Source: Linum tenue
Lineage: Eukaryota > Streptophyta > Magnoliopsida > Malpighiales > Linaceae
Reading direction: 5' to 3'
Length of the DNA stretch: 64,000 nt
Assembly (NCBI GenBank): GCA_946122785.1
Contig: CAMGYJ010000004.1
Location: forward strand, 16,390,150 to 16,454,149
Notes under the pieces: model-generated
What the model saw: the letters and a program-made list of their open reading frames with translations, nothing else
What the model was told of the DNA's origin: nothing
Database searches by the model: none
Shown: positions 50,212 through 61,715 of the stretch, in pieces
Position numbering within the stretch: the stretch's first letter is position 1
Layout: every line of letters begins with the position of its first letter
Position numbers and translations under genes: made by a program

Positions 50212-51939
50212 GTAAGCTGTCATTATGTTGTCATCGAGGAAGCAAATAGGAATGCATCGAGATTTGTTGCCCAGACTCGTAGGTACAAGGAAGAAAGCCA
50301 AAAGAGCGTAATCCAGAACAAGAAGATTCATAGGGAGATAGTGGTTCATTTCTCCTGCAGTAGTATATTCTGGATATTGGTTCCTGCAAACGTTTATGAA
50401 TGTTTTCGTTGATTAGTTCTCCTGCCAGTACTCTAGTTTTGTTTCCCTTTTCATTTTCGTTGAGAACCAAAACAATACCCTTGAATTGTTTGAATTGTCT
50501 GCTTGTCTCGTTCCCTTTTCATGTTTGTTGAGAACCAAAACAATACCCTTGAATTGTTTGACTTGTCTGTCCACGTGTAAATCATCTGCCAATACTACCT
50601 GTCCAAAAATGCCTTCCTTTGGTGAGAGCCCAGAGCCCAAGAGGCACAAATTGATCAACCTATACTTTCCTTTTTTGGGTGGTAAGTTGAAAGTTGTAAC
50701 CAATACTTTCCTTTAGTATGATGACCGGCGTTTGGAGCGAATGGGAGTGTGAATCCGTGTTTGATATGGATTTAAGTTTCAGTGCTTTTTTGTAATGAAT
50801 CTGTCATTGTATCGAAGCAATTCAACTTTATGGGTCATTGAAGCTCTTTGACTTTGTGGCGATATTTAGTTGTCCTGCTATGATTTAAAGACAAATTAGT
50901 TGTAGCCGACTGTAAGTTACAGGGTCTAGTTGGAGAAGATACATATATACATTATCAATCTACCACTATCTCGATACGATCCAGCTCTGAGCAACTAAAA
51001 ACACTTGTTATTGGGTTAAAATTTTGTTATTGAAGATATTTGTTGGATCCAACATGGTTAGGTTTGCTCCGATGAACGCATACATCTCTGGCGTCTTCTG
51101 GTGGCAAGATATGAGATATCCAAAGGCCAAAGCCAAGAATTGGCGCGTTTTTTGGGCCAAAATAAAGATAAACAAAAAAGCCCACTGACCAGACGAAAGG
51201 TCAAAGTCGTCTTCTTCTATACAATCCCAATCCCTTCAATCCCATAATGAAATCACGGCAGTTAAGGCTCAAGGCTCGGTGTTTTCCTAGCGCCTTGCCA
51301 CTAATCGAGCCTAGGCGTATTCTTTAAGCCTTATCTCAGCTGAACAAGCATCAAGAACAAAGCCACAAAAACGTGAACCAACATTCGGATTTAAGAAAAA
51401 ATAAAGGTAAACACCAAAACCTATCTAAAATGAATTTAGTTAGGATCAAAGTGATAGTAAAACCGACCAACTACCAATAAAAGTATAAAACCGATCGACT
51501 ACCAATAAAACAAAAACAACTATTTTTCTAAAATGAATCAAATAAACTCTTTTGGCATTTTGAGCTGATTTTCCCCTTGAAATGTCTTACATAAATGGCC
51601 CTTGCTTCAGCAATAATTTCAGCGCGCCTTGTATTTTAGAGATCTTTGACTAAACTTATGGCCAAGGATAGTCGACCTCTATTACTACAAACCTGCACCA
51701 AATTTAGAACATTCCTCTTAATATGTTGATTTCGATTTGATAGTGTAGAATCTCACGTGGATGGAATCATATTTAGAAGGAAAAGATTGTATTATACCGC
51801 CATATACGAATTATTATCAGCCTCTCCGTGCAACATCCACTAACGAACGTTAAACCCGCACTCATAGCTACGTGGAAAAATAGCATTTATTATTGAAAAT
51901 AAGATTGTGAATCGAAATGAAATAATAAAAATACTCAAA
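50212..51939. other. Intergenic, no gene seen
   Basis: Mixed AT-rich sequence. It contains a 68-bp tandem duplication (50443-50510 and 50511-50578, starting TTCCCTTTTCAT, with GAGAACCAAAACAATACCC) and a short phrase repeated at about 51454-51507 (AAAACCGA(C/T)CGACTACCAATAAA). I see no convincing reading frame or RNA gene. Confidence 0.6.
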
Positions 51940-53640
51940 GAAATACTAACTCATCAATTTGCTTAGAAACGTATGGAGGACTTATGATTTGGAACTTATT
52001 CACTTTGGGCACTTCATAGGTTGATGGCTTGTCTGGAAATTCTTGAAGCATCTTGTAAAAGAATTTCAACTGTAACAACAAACTTAACCACGTAACTATT
52101 ACAGTACAAAAATTAAAAAAAAAGAAAATTGAGTTACTAAATTTAGACGAAGGGAATAGTTTGATCACCCACCATTCCTTGCACCCTGTTCCAACGATTT
52201 TCCAGCAAACCCAAATCATTAGGCAAAGAGTCCACTACATGCACTACCTTTCGGTCCATGAAAACCACAATAAGAAACCCATGGCGGTTCTCATCATTCA
52301 TTGGCAAATATATCTGAAATAAATAAACAAGTAAATGATGACGAAAGAATGAATGGACTATACACTAAAGGGCAAAACATTAAAAGAATAAGGAACTCTG
52401 AAAAATTTACTAATATTATTACACCGTACCTTGGTGCATTCAAATGTGCCGCCAAGATATAGGTTCTTATAATTTTCCACGACTTTTTTTGGAGTCCAAC
52501 CCATTTTCACAACCAAATCCTGGGTTGCAGTTCACATTCACTATTCAACTTTGGGAGGAAAAAAAAGTAAACTTACTGTAAAGAGCTTTCCATAATTGTT
52601 GCTTACCTCCAAATTGGAAGGAAGGTATCAAGGTCCCTTTTCCCCCCAGGCCCTAACATCAACAGCTAATTGACAAGCAACAGCAGTCAAAATCTAAAAT
52701 AAGCAAAACCCAAGATTAGTATAGCTAACATGTGGTCAAGTATGCCTTACCAAAAAAGAACTACAAAATACTTACATAACCGTGAAGCCACATTTCCGGC
52801 AGAAAGTCCTTTAGTTCTAGACGACTTAAACTATGGCCAAAATTCTCAACAAGCCATTTATCATCTTGTAGACCATCACCAAAGATGAAACACGCAATAG
52901 AACGATCCTCATCATTATCTAACGCCATTATTGCAGTCAACAGAAATTCCACCTACGATTTGAATTTACCAAAACTTACAATACATAGGTACATCATAAA
53001 CATTTTAAAATCGCACGGGTGTAATTTCTTTAAATAAATTTTGTATACCTTCCCGACACATTTATATATTCCACAGCCGCATTTTTTGGCCTCTTGTGTG
53101 AATCATCGCCATCTGCGTCTGAGTCAGAATCTATATAAATAAGTCCTTTTACGCTAGGTGTGACAGGAACATTAGTGGGAGCTGAACTTCCAGATGCAGT
53201 CACCAGAAATTCCACCTACGATTTGAATTTAACAAAAATTACAATACATAGGTACATCATAAACATTTTAAAATGACACAAGTGCAAATTGTTTAAATAA
53301 ATATTATATACCTTCACCAACTCATTTAAATCTTCCATGACCGCATATTTTTGCCTCTTGTGTGAACCATCGCTATCGCGATCTGAGTCTGGGTTTGAAT
53401 CAATACAATAAACTCTTTTTAAGGTAGGCGTGACAGGAACATCAGTGGGAGGTAAACTTCCAGATGCTTGATCAACAATGCGTTTCGACATCCTCTTTAG
53501 CACTTGAAATTCAGATCAGTTTTCCTTATCATTGCAGTCAAAGATTTAATCTTATCGTACAACTCAGTGATTGTCGTCTCCATGGCTCGAAAGGTAGTCG
53601 ATATGGATCCAAGAACTTCCTTAGTACCATGGCTCGACAT
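51940..53640 (-). pseudogene. Second Ulp1/C48 protease-like gene, probably decayed
   Basis: Read on the minus strand, a start at 53640 gives a SHGTKEVLGSISTTFRAME helix-like N-terminus. It is followed, after a frameshift or intron near 53500, by acidic linker exons (SGSLPPTDVPVTPTLKR..IDS). Then come FGDGLQDDKWLVENFGHSL and LKDFLPEMWLHGY (to 52774), ILTAVACQLAVDV (about 52690-52605) and MGWTPKKVVENYKNLYLGGTFECTK (about 52505-52430). Last are IYLPMNDENRHGFLIVVF with VVHVVDSLPN (about 52315-52172) and LKFFYKMLQEFPDKPSTYE (about 52070-51950). Exon order and sequence parallel the plus-strand gene at 49417. His (RHGF) and Asp (VVDS) positions are kept, but no catalytic Cys is seen. An in-frame TGA in the exon near 52630 (EKGP then stop, YLPSNLE) points to inactivity. 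Confidence 0.6.
52951..53475 (-). repeat. Tandem duplication of a linker exon plus intron (263-bp period)
   Basis: Two units (52951-53213 and 53214 to about 53475) share the exon phrase VPVTP(T/S)(L/V)K..IDS(N/D).D..G..SHKR and the intron phrase GATTTGAATTTA(A/C)CAAAA with ACAATACATAGGTACATCATAAAC. The exons keep similar acidic coding potential but have diverged, so the duplication is not recent. Confidence 0.8.
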
Positions 53641-54126
53641 GCTAAACAACAAATTTTGCCCATGTAAAACAATAAATAACTAAGGACTTACATAATTGTA
53701 GGGAATTAAAGGAGCATCAAGTCATAAACAAACAAAAATCAAAGTGGCTTAAGGAGTGAATAAAGACAGCGCATATATGAAAGGAAAAAGGTTGTAGGAA
53801 ATGAACAACACAAACGACCAATAGAAAGAGCTATTTTAGTTGCTGCACTGTACCGAGATTTCTCCATTGCAATGAGTTCAGCTCCCCGCCAACAGAGAAG
53901 AAAAGCCTTACTTTTGCTAAAGTCACCAGGGAGAACGGTAGGAGTTATTTTTTACAAGGTAAACTCTAGGCTTGTCGCCCCTTTATATAGACCGCCAAAC
54001 AAAGCTAATTTATTAATACCATTACGTCCAAAAAAAGAATTCCTCAATTGACACCTAAACTGATCCAACTAAGGAAAACAAGCCTATTAACAAGGAGTAC
54101 AGATTAAATCCCCACCAATGACAAGC
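53641..54126. other. Intergenic, no gene seen
   Basis: AT-rich sequence with no reading frame or RNA gene that I can support. On the minus strand it would be upstream of the Ulp1-like gene starting at 53640. A TATATAGA phrase near 53983 could be promoter-like but is unsupported. Confidence 0.4.
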
Positions 54127-56250
54127 CTATTTACAAGCATATTCCTCTATTGCTTCTGGCTCCACCACCAAATGAGGGAGGCCATCTCCACTGGCTATAA
54201 AGAACACCTGAAGAATGAAAATGAATTTATCAGTAGCCAACCTAGCACTGTTTCTTTCTTGACCAAAAAAATTTTCGGCCATCACTATTGATGAACCGAA
54301 CACAGACGTAATTACACATATCACATATGCATTGGAGAGAGAGAGAGAGAGAGGAAATGATAGAAGTCTTCTTCCATCATAACAACATCTGAATCAGAGA
54401 ATGCACGAGAGGGGCCTCAGTTAAGCAACACCCAAACATATCCCTACTGTAGCAAGATAATGTATACAAATTATATACCAGCTATAATGGAAGGTTTGCG
54501 AATTCAAAGTACAAAAGAGAATTTGAAGACCTACCAACTATGCTCGGCAAACGCTTAACAACATCGAGTCTCTGAGTTTATCATCAATCAATCGGCATAT
54601 CTCATCAAGAACCTGAAAAATAGTGCAAGTTCAGCTAAGAGAAGCAAGCAAGATAAACAAAGAGGAGGCTCCACTGAAGTTGACAGTCTTACATTATCTG
54701 TTTGAGGAAGGAAATTTCCCAAGCGAGAAGATCCAACATCACCAATTTGTAAAAACCAAACAAGAATCTCTCTCTGAGATCCCAAAAGATTACTCTGGCA
54801 CCTGCCAAGTGACATTTGAAAAGAAAGACACCAGGGAGGTCAGTTCTACAAAAAGAAGGCAGAATGAGAGAATACATACAAATTGATAATAATAAAAACT
54901 TGATTGAAAGCTAGCAACAACTTAAGCCATCACATTATTCAGAGTTGTGTAAGTGGCTAATTACAAACTGTAAAGAAAAGGTTTTATTAGATGAATGATG
55001 TATGCTAATATCTCATTAAATCTTGAGAAGCAGAAGGTAGTTCTTTCAGTAGTGGTTCATTATAGAGATATCAAGCCTTCTCCAAGGAGTGAGTTCTTCA
55101 CATCAACGGTTCCAGTTGTTAAAAAGTCATTCAAAAACCAATCTTTCACAAAAGTCAACCATGCTCTGAGCCTCGAAAGACGACGAATTATCACAGATTC
55201 TGTATAGCGAGTTAACGGAGGAATGGGCGGGATATAGATTATTCCTCGGAACTGCCAATGCAACACGAGAGAAACACAACTATGACTTAAACTATGTAAA
55301 AAACAAAGGGAAAGTAGTCTAATCAACATTGGCAGAGTTCAACTCCTTTTCCTGTCCAGTTAGTGGTCAAGTAGCGTACTAAAACAAATTGAATGTTCTA
55401 TCAGGTGTAGCATAATACCTAACTGACTCAACAGTTTCCGCAGAGAGGAATCCAGGCTGTGAAAGTTTATAGACAACAGCGTCTGCAGATGTGTAATACC
55501 TAACTGACTCAACTATTGATGTCGCTTACCTCTTCTGCAGGGACAAAGGTTCCCAGTCCTGCACAAACAACAGGAAACACAAAGGTTCCTAGTCTTGCAT
55601 GCCCCATCAACTATTTTCAAGTTCACATGTTTCGCAAATTACCCTACTGTGGTTGTTCATATTTAATTAAGTGCGGTTAACAATTGCATAGTACAACTTT
55701 AAGTGATCAAGGTGAATCTGATTGAGGCTTACACTAGAAATCATCCACCACAACTACGGACTAACCTCAAGGTCAAAAGCACAACCAGTCCATCCTAAAG
55801 TGTGATCATGCTGAGAAATCACCCAGTCAATAAAAAAGGGTTGAGAAACTTCTGCAATCTGCACATGGGGAAAGGGAGACAGTGAATCTTAATGTGTTAT
55901 TGCTACCAATGAAATCAGACATCCCATAAACATCTATAGAAAATTTAAAAGACAAATTTGACCTAGTACAACTTCTACTTCTGCAATTTCAAGTAAGCCC
56001 CATTATTCATAGCTATCAAAGTTTATGCCATCAGTCTCGTTCGTCCGCTCTGGCTGCTGTTGTTGGTATTCGCACTTCCCGTTGGCCATCAACGGCAGCG
56101 TACCTCCCCACCGCTATCGGCGATCCACACTACGGCCCACCTCTCGAGTCTGCACTCTTCACTTCTCCGATCATCCCTTCCTCATCCGCCTCTCGAGCAC
56201 AAGATTCAATCCATCATGCCTCGAACAGGTCACTCTCTTAATCCATAGAG
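54127..56250 (-). other. Candidate exons of an unidentified minus-strand gene
   Basis: A terminal exon is credible at 54207-54127: acceptor TTCTTCAG, then 26 codons reading VFFIASGDGLPHLVVEPEAI..., then TAG. Possible internal exons on the same strand are LDVVKRLPSIVG before a GTAGGT donor (near 54530-54570), PGFLSAETVESV (near 55425-55465) and LGTFVPAEE between TGTGCAG and GTAAGC (near 55525-55560). A GC-rich stretch (about 56030-56250) might be the first exon. I do not recognise the family, and the exons have not been joined into one frame. If real, the gene is divergent from mtHSP70, and its 5' part is what was copied into the satellite. A (GA)n tract lies at about 54333-54354. Confidence 0.3.
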
Positions 56251-57797
56251 GGATTAAACATCGATGGGAAGCGCAAAATCCAATTGCTTCAATCGATAGC
56301 CAGGATGAGAGGATAGGGTCCGTCAGCCACTATAGACAGCAATTGGAAAGGGGGTTTGAGCGTTGACATGACTCATGAGTGGCAAAAGGAATAAATCACC
56401 AAACTAAAATTGAAAGTAAATATAACTTAATGGATTGGAGACATGATTAGAATAAAGTTTGGTACTATAATTCGAAAATATGTTGAAAAGTTTGTTTAGG
56501 GGTTAAAAGGGTACGCATAAAAAAGTAATAGGACCAACTAATCATTTAAAAATTGTAAAAATTAAATAATTTAATTCCAATTAATAAATACCGTTAGATT
56601 AGATCTACGGTGTAGAAATCCTGTCGCATAGTATGTGTCTGACGCATACGAGTGTGACCCATATATTTATATATATATCGAGTTTGGGGCATACTATACG
56701 TCATGCATTACTAGTGAGATATCTCTATTTAGACTATGAATTAAATCGAGTTTGGGGTATGATACTATACCCTAACCTCTAATGGATAAACTTCAGACGC
56801 CGATTTTCTAAACCCCAATCCGAAGTTTGATTTAACGAAAAAACAAAAATTGACCATTGAGATCGACCGAAGCTCATCTAAATACATCTAACGGTTATAT
56901 CACCGGTTGTATACTATACGCCTGACGTAGACCAGTCATTATATATATTATATTGTTTTCATTGGCCCTAACCCCCTATTTTTTTAGGGAGGAAAATAGG
57001 GTGAAGGAAATTTTTTGAAGGGAAATTAAATTCCCAATGCATTTTCCGTTGTTTCTGAAAGAAGGGGGAAGGGAAAAGAAAAGAAAATTTACTGTATAAT
57101 CTAACCCTCCAAAAGGGAGAGAAACCCCCACTAATCTATTTTTATTCGGCCAACTCTCTCCTTTCTCCTTTTTTTTAATTGCTTTCCATTTTAACAAACC
57201 CACATACTGGATGCTCAATTGCCCATCCCAACGTTTGTTTTTCCACCAGTGTTGTCCATTTCTGCTCACGGCAACAAACAGACCCATTGCTTTTCGGCGA
57301 ATATAATTCTCCATCTTATAATTTGTGATTATATATGTGTTAAATGTCACGTACGGGTAATGGGTACCCGTTAATCCGTACGGGTTTGGAATATGGGTTA
57401 GAGTTTACTCCTCAAATGGGATTGGGTACCCGTTTCAAATGAAACGGGTACCCAATCCCGTCTCGTTGCCCACCCGTCATTTGTAGTTGCTATGTTGATG
57501 AATCCAAAAAATAGAGAACAAAATTTTAACAATAGGTTCATAAAAAAATTTCAAACCATCTACTTTTGATTTTTAAAAGTGAACAAAATTAGTAAGAAAG
57601 TACAAATTTAATTCACAATTTATAACCCATGAAAATAATATTAACATATAATCAAATTATTTTACTATTATAATCAAATAAAATAACATATCCATCACAA
57701 TTTCCAATACACATTTTTCTTCCCACTTTCCACCATAAAACACAATTTTCCTTCCAATTTCTTTAACCTTCAAATTTTCCCTACCCTCCTAATCCCC
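55469..57797. repeat. Duplicated mtHSP70 upstream block, copy 2 (at the gene)
   Basis: The partner of 36647-39451. It begins at ATAGACAACAGCG and continues without a break into a (CCCCT)n run and the mtHSP70 promoter. This copy is probably the source, because its right side is uninterrupted gene-flanking DNA. It lacks the MITE, keeps about 62 bp missing in copy 1 (near 56875-56937), and carries the same 20-bp-arm palindrome (57418-57459). The motif TAATACCTAACTGACTCAAC occurs at about 55409 and again at about 55496, straddling the left breakpoint. Confidence 0.92.
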
Positions 57798-57835
57798 TCC
57801 CCTCCCCTCCCCTCCCCTCCATTTTCCTCCCTTCT

Positions 57836-57890
57836 TTCGAGAAGAGGGGTAAATGTTTCTTGAGAACAAGATAGACGAGAGCTTCTGGAA
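57836..57890 (+). promoter_or_regulatory. Heat-shock-element-like motifs upstream of mtHSP70
   Basis: Two TTCnnGAA dimers: TTCGAGAA (57836-57843) and TTCTGGAA (57883-57890). The second has a partial third unit (CTC at 57893-57895). Heat-shock elements are arrays of alternating nGAAn units, so these are minimal sites. They lie 110-165 bp before the TATA box, which suits heat-shock factor control. Binding itself is inference. Confidence 0.5.
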
Positions 57891-57997
57891 GGCTCGACGG
57901 AAAGTGTTCAATCCAATCCCGTGGCTCACAAAATTACACTTAAAACCCCTTCCTTGCAGACATTTGAGCTGCACAAAAAGCCCCTTTCGCAGTCCGG

Positions 57998-58005
57998 TAT
58001 AAAAA
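57998..58005 (+). promoter_or_regulatory. TATA box of mtHSP70
   Basis: TATAAAAA lies 116 bp before the start codon. With transcription starting about 30 bp downstream, the 5' untranslated region would be about 85 bp and rich in C and T (CTTCTTCCTCCGTCGCTTCC just before ATG). Confidence 0.65.
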
Positions 58006-58113
58006 TTTGCGGCCGAACTCGAAATACCCTCCTCCACCTTCAGAAATACCCATTTTCGTCTCCCTCTTAAACCCTAAACCCTCCGCCGCAGCCCTTCTTC
58101 CTCCGTCGCTTCC

Positions 58114-60740
58114 ATGGCCGTAGGCGTTCTCCTTCGTCGCTCCCTTCGAGGAGCCACCACCGCTGCTCACCTCTCTGGCTACAGATCGGTATGTTCTCTT
58201 TGCAGCTCAATAACTTTCGTCAATTCTTAGATGTGAATTATTCCGATTGCCGGTGATTTTGCTCGGATTTGAATCAGAAGCTTCAGATTTTTTCCCCTTC
58301 TGGATCGACATTGAATTATTATACGGAGTGGATGCACTAGGGTTTAGGCTTTGTTCGGGTGTTGATTAGTTTCCGTTGGCTTTGTTCTTGCGCAGGCCGC
58401 TGCTGGTAGCTTGAGGCCGTCGTGGTCTTTGTCTAAAGGGTTCAGGTATTGTCATCTCTGTCGATTCGTCACGCCATTTAGCTTAATGCAATTTTTGTTG
58501 TGTACGCTTTGTTGCTGAACGATATTCCGATTGTTGGCTTACAGTTCAAATCCTGCTGGAAATGATGTCATCGGGATCGATTTGGGGACGACCAACTCTT
58601 GTGTGGCGGTCATGGAAGGGAAGGTAAAACAGTGATTTGTACTGTTCGTCGGTTCTCATGTGACTGGTGCCTTTTCTTGTGGTCTGATTCTGATATGGTT
58701 TGTGATTGCGAATTCTGTTGCTTTGCAGACACCCAAAGTCATTGAGAATGCTGAAGGAGCGAGGACAACGCCTTCGGTTGTTGCATTCAATCAGAAGGGA
58801 GAGTTGCTTGTCGGAACTCCAGCAAAGAGACAGGCTGTGACAAACCCTACGAACACTGTCTTCGGCACCAAGCGTTTGATCGGGAGGAAATTTGATGATC
58901 CACAGACCCAAAAGGAGATGAAAATGGTCCCATACAAGATAGTGAAGGCTCCAAATGGTGATGCTTGGGTTGAGGCTAATGGGCAGCAGTACTCACCTAG
59001 CCAAATTGGGGCATTTGTTTTGACGAAAATGAAGGAGACAGCCGAAGCATACCTCCAAAAGGGGGTTTCCAAAGCTGTGGTGACGGTCCCAGCATATTTC
59101 AATGATGCCCAGAGGCAGGCTACTAAGGATGCAGGAAGAATTGCTGGCCTCGATGTACAGAGGATTATCAATGAGCCTACTGCTGCTGCACTTTCCTATG
59201 GAATGAACAACAAGGAAGGGCTTATTGCTGTGTTTGACCTTGGAGGTGGAACATTTGATGTCTCCATTTTGGAGATCTCGAGTGGTGTTTTCGAGGTAAG
59301 CAATTGTGCTCAATTCATCATTAATTAGCACCACCGAAGTCTGTGTATATCCTTATATTGAGATGTTCTGTTCTATGCAGGTCAAAGCAACCAATGGTGA
59401 CACTTTCTTGGGAGGGGAGGATTTCGACAATGCTCTGTTGGATTACTTGGTGAGTGAGTTCAAGAAGACGGAGAGTATTGACCTTACCAAGGACAGACTT
59501 GCCCTGCAGAGGCTCCGAGAGGCAGCTGAGAAGGCCAAGATTGAGCTGTCATCGACAAGTCAAACTGACATAAACTTGCCATTTATCACTGCAGACGCAT
59601 CGGGTGCAAAACATCTGAATATTACATTGACCCGTTCAAAGTTTGAGAGCCTGGTTAATCACTTGATTGAAAGGACCAAGGAGCCATGCAAGAACTGCTT
59701 GAAGGATGCTGGCGTAGCAACTAAGGATGTTGATGAGGTGCTGCTTGTAGGGGGCATGACCCGCGTACCTAAGGTTCAGGAAATAGTTTCCAACATATTT
59801 GGGAAGAGTCCTAGTAAGGGAGTCAACCCAGATGAAGCAGTTGCCATGGGAGCTGCTATTCAGGGTGGCATTCTCAGGGGAGATGTGAAAGAGTTGCTTC
59901 TCTTGGATGTCACACCTCTGTCTCTTGGTATTGAGACATTGGGTGGCATCTTCACTCGTCTGATTAGCAGGAACACCACCATTCCTACCAAGAAGAGCCA
60001 GGTCAGATTCTCACTTGTTTAAGTAGTTATTATTGAAGTTTCATCCAGCAATATAGTTCATCAGCTTATATTTTTGCTGTGGTTTGGATTTTCTCCAGGT
60101 GTTCTCAACCGCTGCTGACAATCAGACTCAAGTCGGGATCAAGGTCCTCCAAGGTGAGCGGGAGATGGCATCCGACAACAAGATGCTGGGAGAGTTCGAT
60201 TTGACGGGTATTCCACCAGCACCAAGGGGATTGCCTCAGATTGAGGTGGCCTTCGATATCGACGCAAACGGCATTGTAACAGTATCTGCAAAGGACAAGG
60301 CCACCGGAAAGGAGCAACAGATCACCATCAGATCATCGGGAGGCTTATCAGAGGACGAGATTGAGAAGATGGTGATGGAGGCTGAGCAGTTTGCTCAGAA
60401 GGATCAGGAGAGGAAGGCCCTGATCGATGTAAGAAACTCTGCAGATACCACCGCCTACAGCATCGAGAAGAGTCTGAACGAGTACAAGGACAAGGTTCCC
60501 TCTGAAGTGGTCAAAGAAATCGAAGACGCTGTTGCTGATTTGAGGGCGTCATTGTCTGGTGACAATGTTGACGAGATCAAGTCCAAAATCGATGTCGCAA
60601 ACAAGGCTTTGTCCAAGATTGGGGAGCACATGTCCAAGGGCTCTTCAGGTGGAGGCAGCGACGGTTCTTCAGGCGGTGCTCAAGGTGGCAGCGGCGGTGA
60701 CCAGGCCCCCGAGGCAGAATATGAGGAGGTGAAGAAGTGA
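58114..60740 (+). CDS. Mitochondrial heat shock 70 kDa protein (mtHSP70), six exons
   Basis: Exons: 58114-58188, 58396-58445, 58545-58623, 58729-59295, 59381-60001, 60099-60740, all with GT-AG introns and phases that join. They give 677 residues, the usual length of plant mtHSP70. The first 45 or so residues ([13 protein letters not shown]...) are basic, hydroxylated and free of acidic residues, as in a mitochondrial presequence. The ATPase domain has all three HSP70 signatures: IDLGTTNS (53-60), [14 protein letters not shown] (about 236-249) and [11 protein letters not shown] (about 377-387). The linker [15 protein letters not shown] (about 428-442) leads to the substrate-binding domain and helical lid. 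The Gly/Ser-rich tail ends in [10 protein letters not shown], typical of the mitochondrial (DnaK-like) group. The role is as the matrix import motor and folding chaperone, working with a J-protein and a GrpE-type exchange factor. No frame damage is seen. The start is the first ATG after the TATA box and the only one that gives a presequence. Confidence 0.96.
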
Positions 60741-61593
60741 AGGACTCGGTCTGATTAGTTGTAGGAGAAGTTCCACTTACTCTTACCGGGGAGATATGGC
60801 GGCACATGCATAAAATGAGAATTCTGCGTTAATTCCATTCGGCCTATATTCATTTTGGTTTGTTATGTTAGTGGGTTGTGTAATGCTGACGAGAAGTGGC
60901 TATGTTTTTTGCACGCTGAGGAAGTCTAGTTTCTGTTCATTTTATAAACTTCCTTGTGGAGGGTTTTGACCCTCCTGCTTACTACATCAGTAGCCAAATT
61001 TTCTGCAGTGGTAGTTTGCTTCATTTTAGTTTGTGTTTCAGATTGCCAAGGAGAAGTGAAGAGGACTGAAGAAGATGAAAAAAGCTGACAGCCTTTAGCA
61101 TTGTTTCCACTACCAAATCTTGGAGCTTTATAGGTTTGGTTAGTTTCCTCTGTGAAGTACTAGATTGGTGTGCAAGTTAAACCGTGGTATCTCTCTCTGT
61201 GCCTTAATGGCAAGAACGTATATGTTTACGATGTTCGCAGGCCTCGTAATCCGACAGCATGTTCATAATATTGTTTCAAGAAAGATACGTGAATTTGAGG
61301 CAAAAACGCTCATGTGGGATAGCTTATGGATAGTCTTCCCGGTTGAGATCTAAACTAGGTGTTTGCATTTGAGTTTTCGATAAAGGTCAATGCTCACGTA
61401 CGTTGCTAGATTCTGTAGATTGGAACCACCAGATTGCTTCAGATGTCACGTTTACTCTTCAGATGTTAGGTCTTTTCTGTAGAGTGTATGGGTTGCGTTT
61501 GGAGGTATTCTATTCATGCGAATATGTTACCTTTGAGTGGTAGTTCCAGAGCAATTTGAACAGAGAATTGGTTGATTCTGGTTCTTATGTTAA
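60741..61593 (+). other. mtHSP70 3' untranslated region and downstream flank
   Basis: T-rich sequence follows the stop codon. Candidate poly(A) context is the CATAAAATGAG phrase at about 60809 and the TTTTATAAACTT phrase at about 60939. A TTGCCAAGGAGAAGTGAAGAGGACTGAAG phrase near 61043 vaguely echoes coding sequence but has no open frame of use. No other gene is seen. Confidence 0.5.
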
Positions 61594-61715
61594 CTAGTAT
61601 TCTTACTCGTGTTTTGCGCCGGGATGAGTGAAAATTTGTGATTTAATAAGTGTTGATCCTCGAAATTCACGAAGATAATGGAATTTCTAACAAATGCTAA
61701 TCATAAATTTATTAT
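61594..61715 (-). repeat. Helitron-like terminal repeat, copy 1
   Basis: 122 bp almost identical to 63412-63533 (offset 1818). Read on the minus strand it ends CCCGGCGCAAAACACGAGTAAGAATACTAG, then T. That means a short GC-rich hairpin, a few bases, and CTAG followed by a T, as expected for a Helitron 3' end. In this copy one stem base is changed (CGAG for CGGG). Confidence 0.45.

Noticed and set aside
58660..58740. Alternative mtHSP70 start within the third intron (open frame beginning at 58660)
   Set aside because: It would skip the nucleotide-binding signature IDLGTTNS and the presequence. The splice sites at 58623 and 58728 are good and keep the frame.
58791..60807. Minus-strand open frames opposite mtHSP70
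   Set aside because: They are antisense shadows of a long GC-richer coding sequence.
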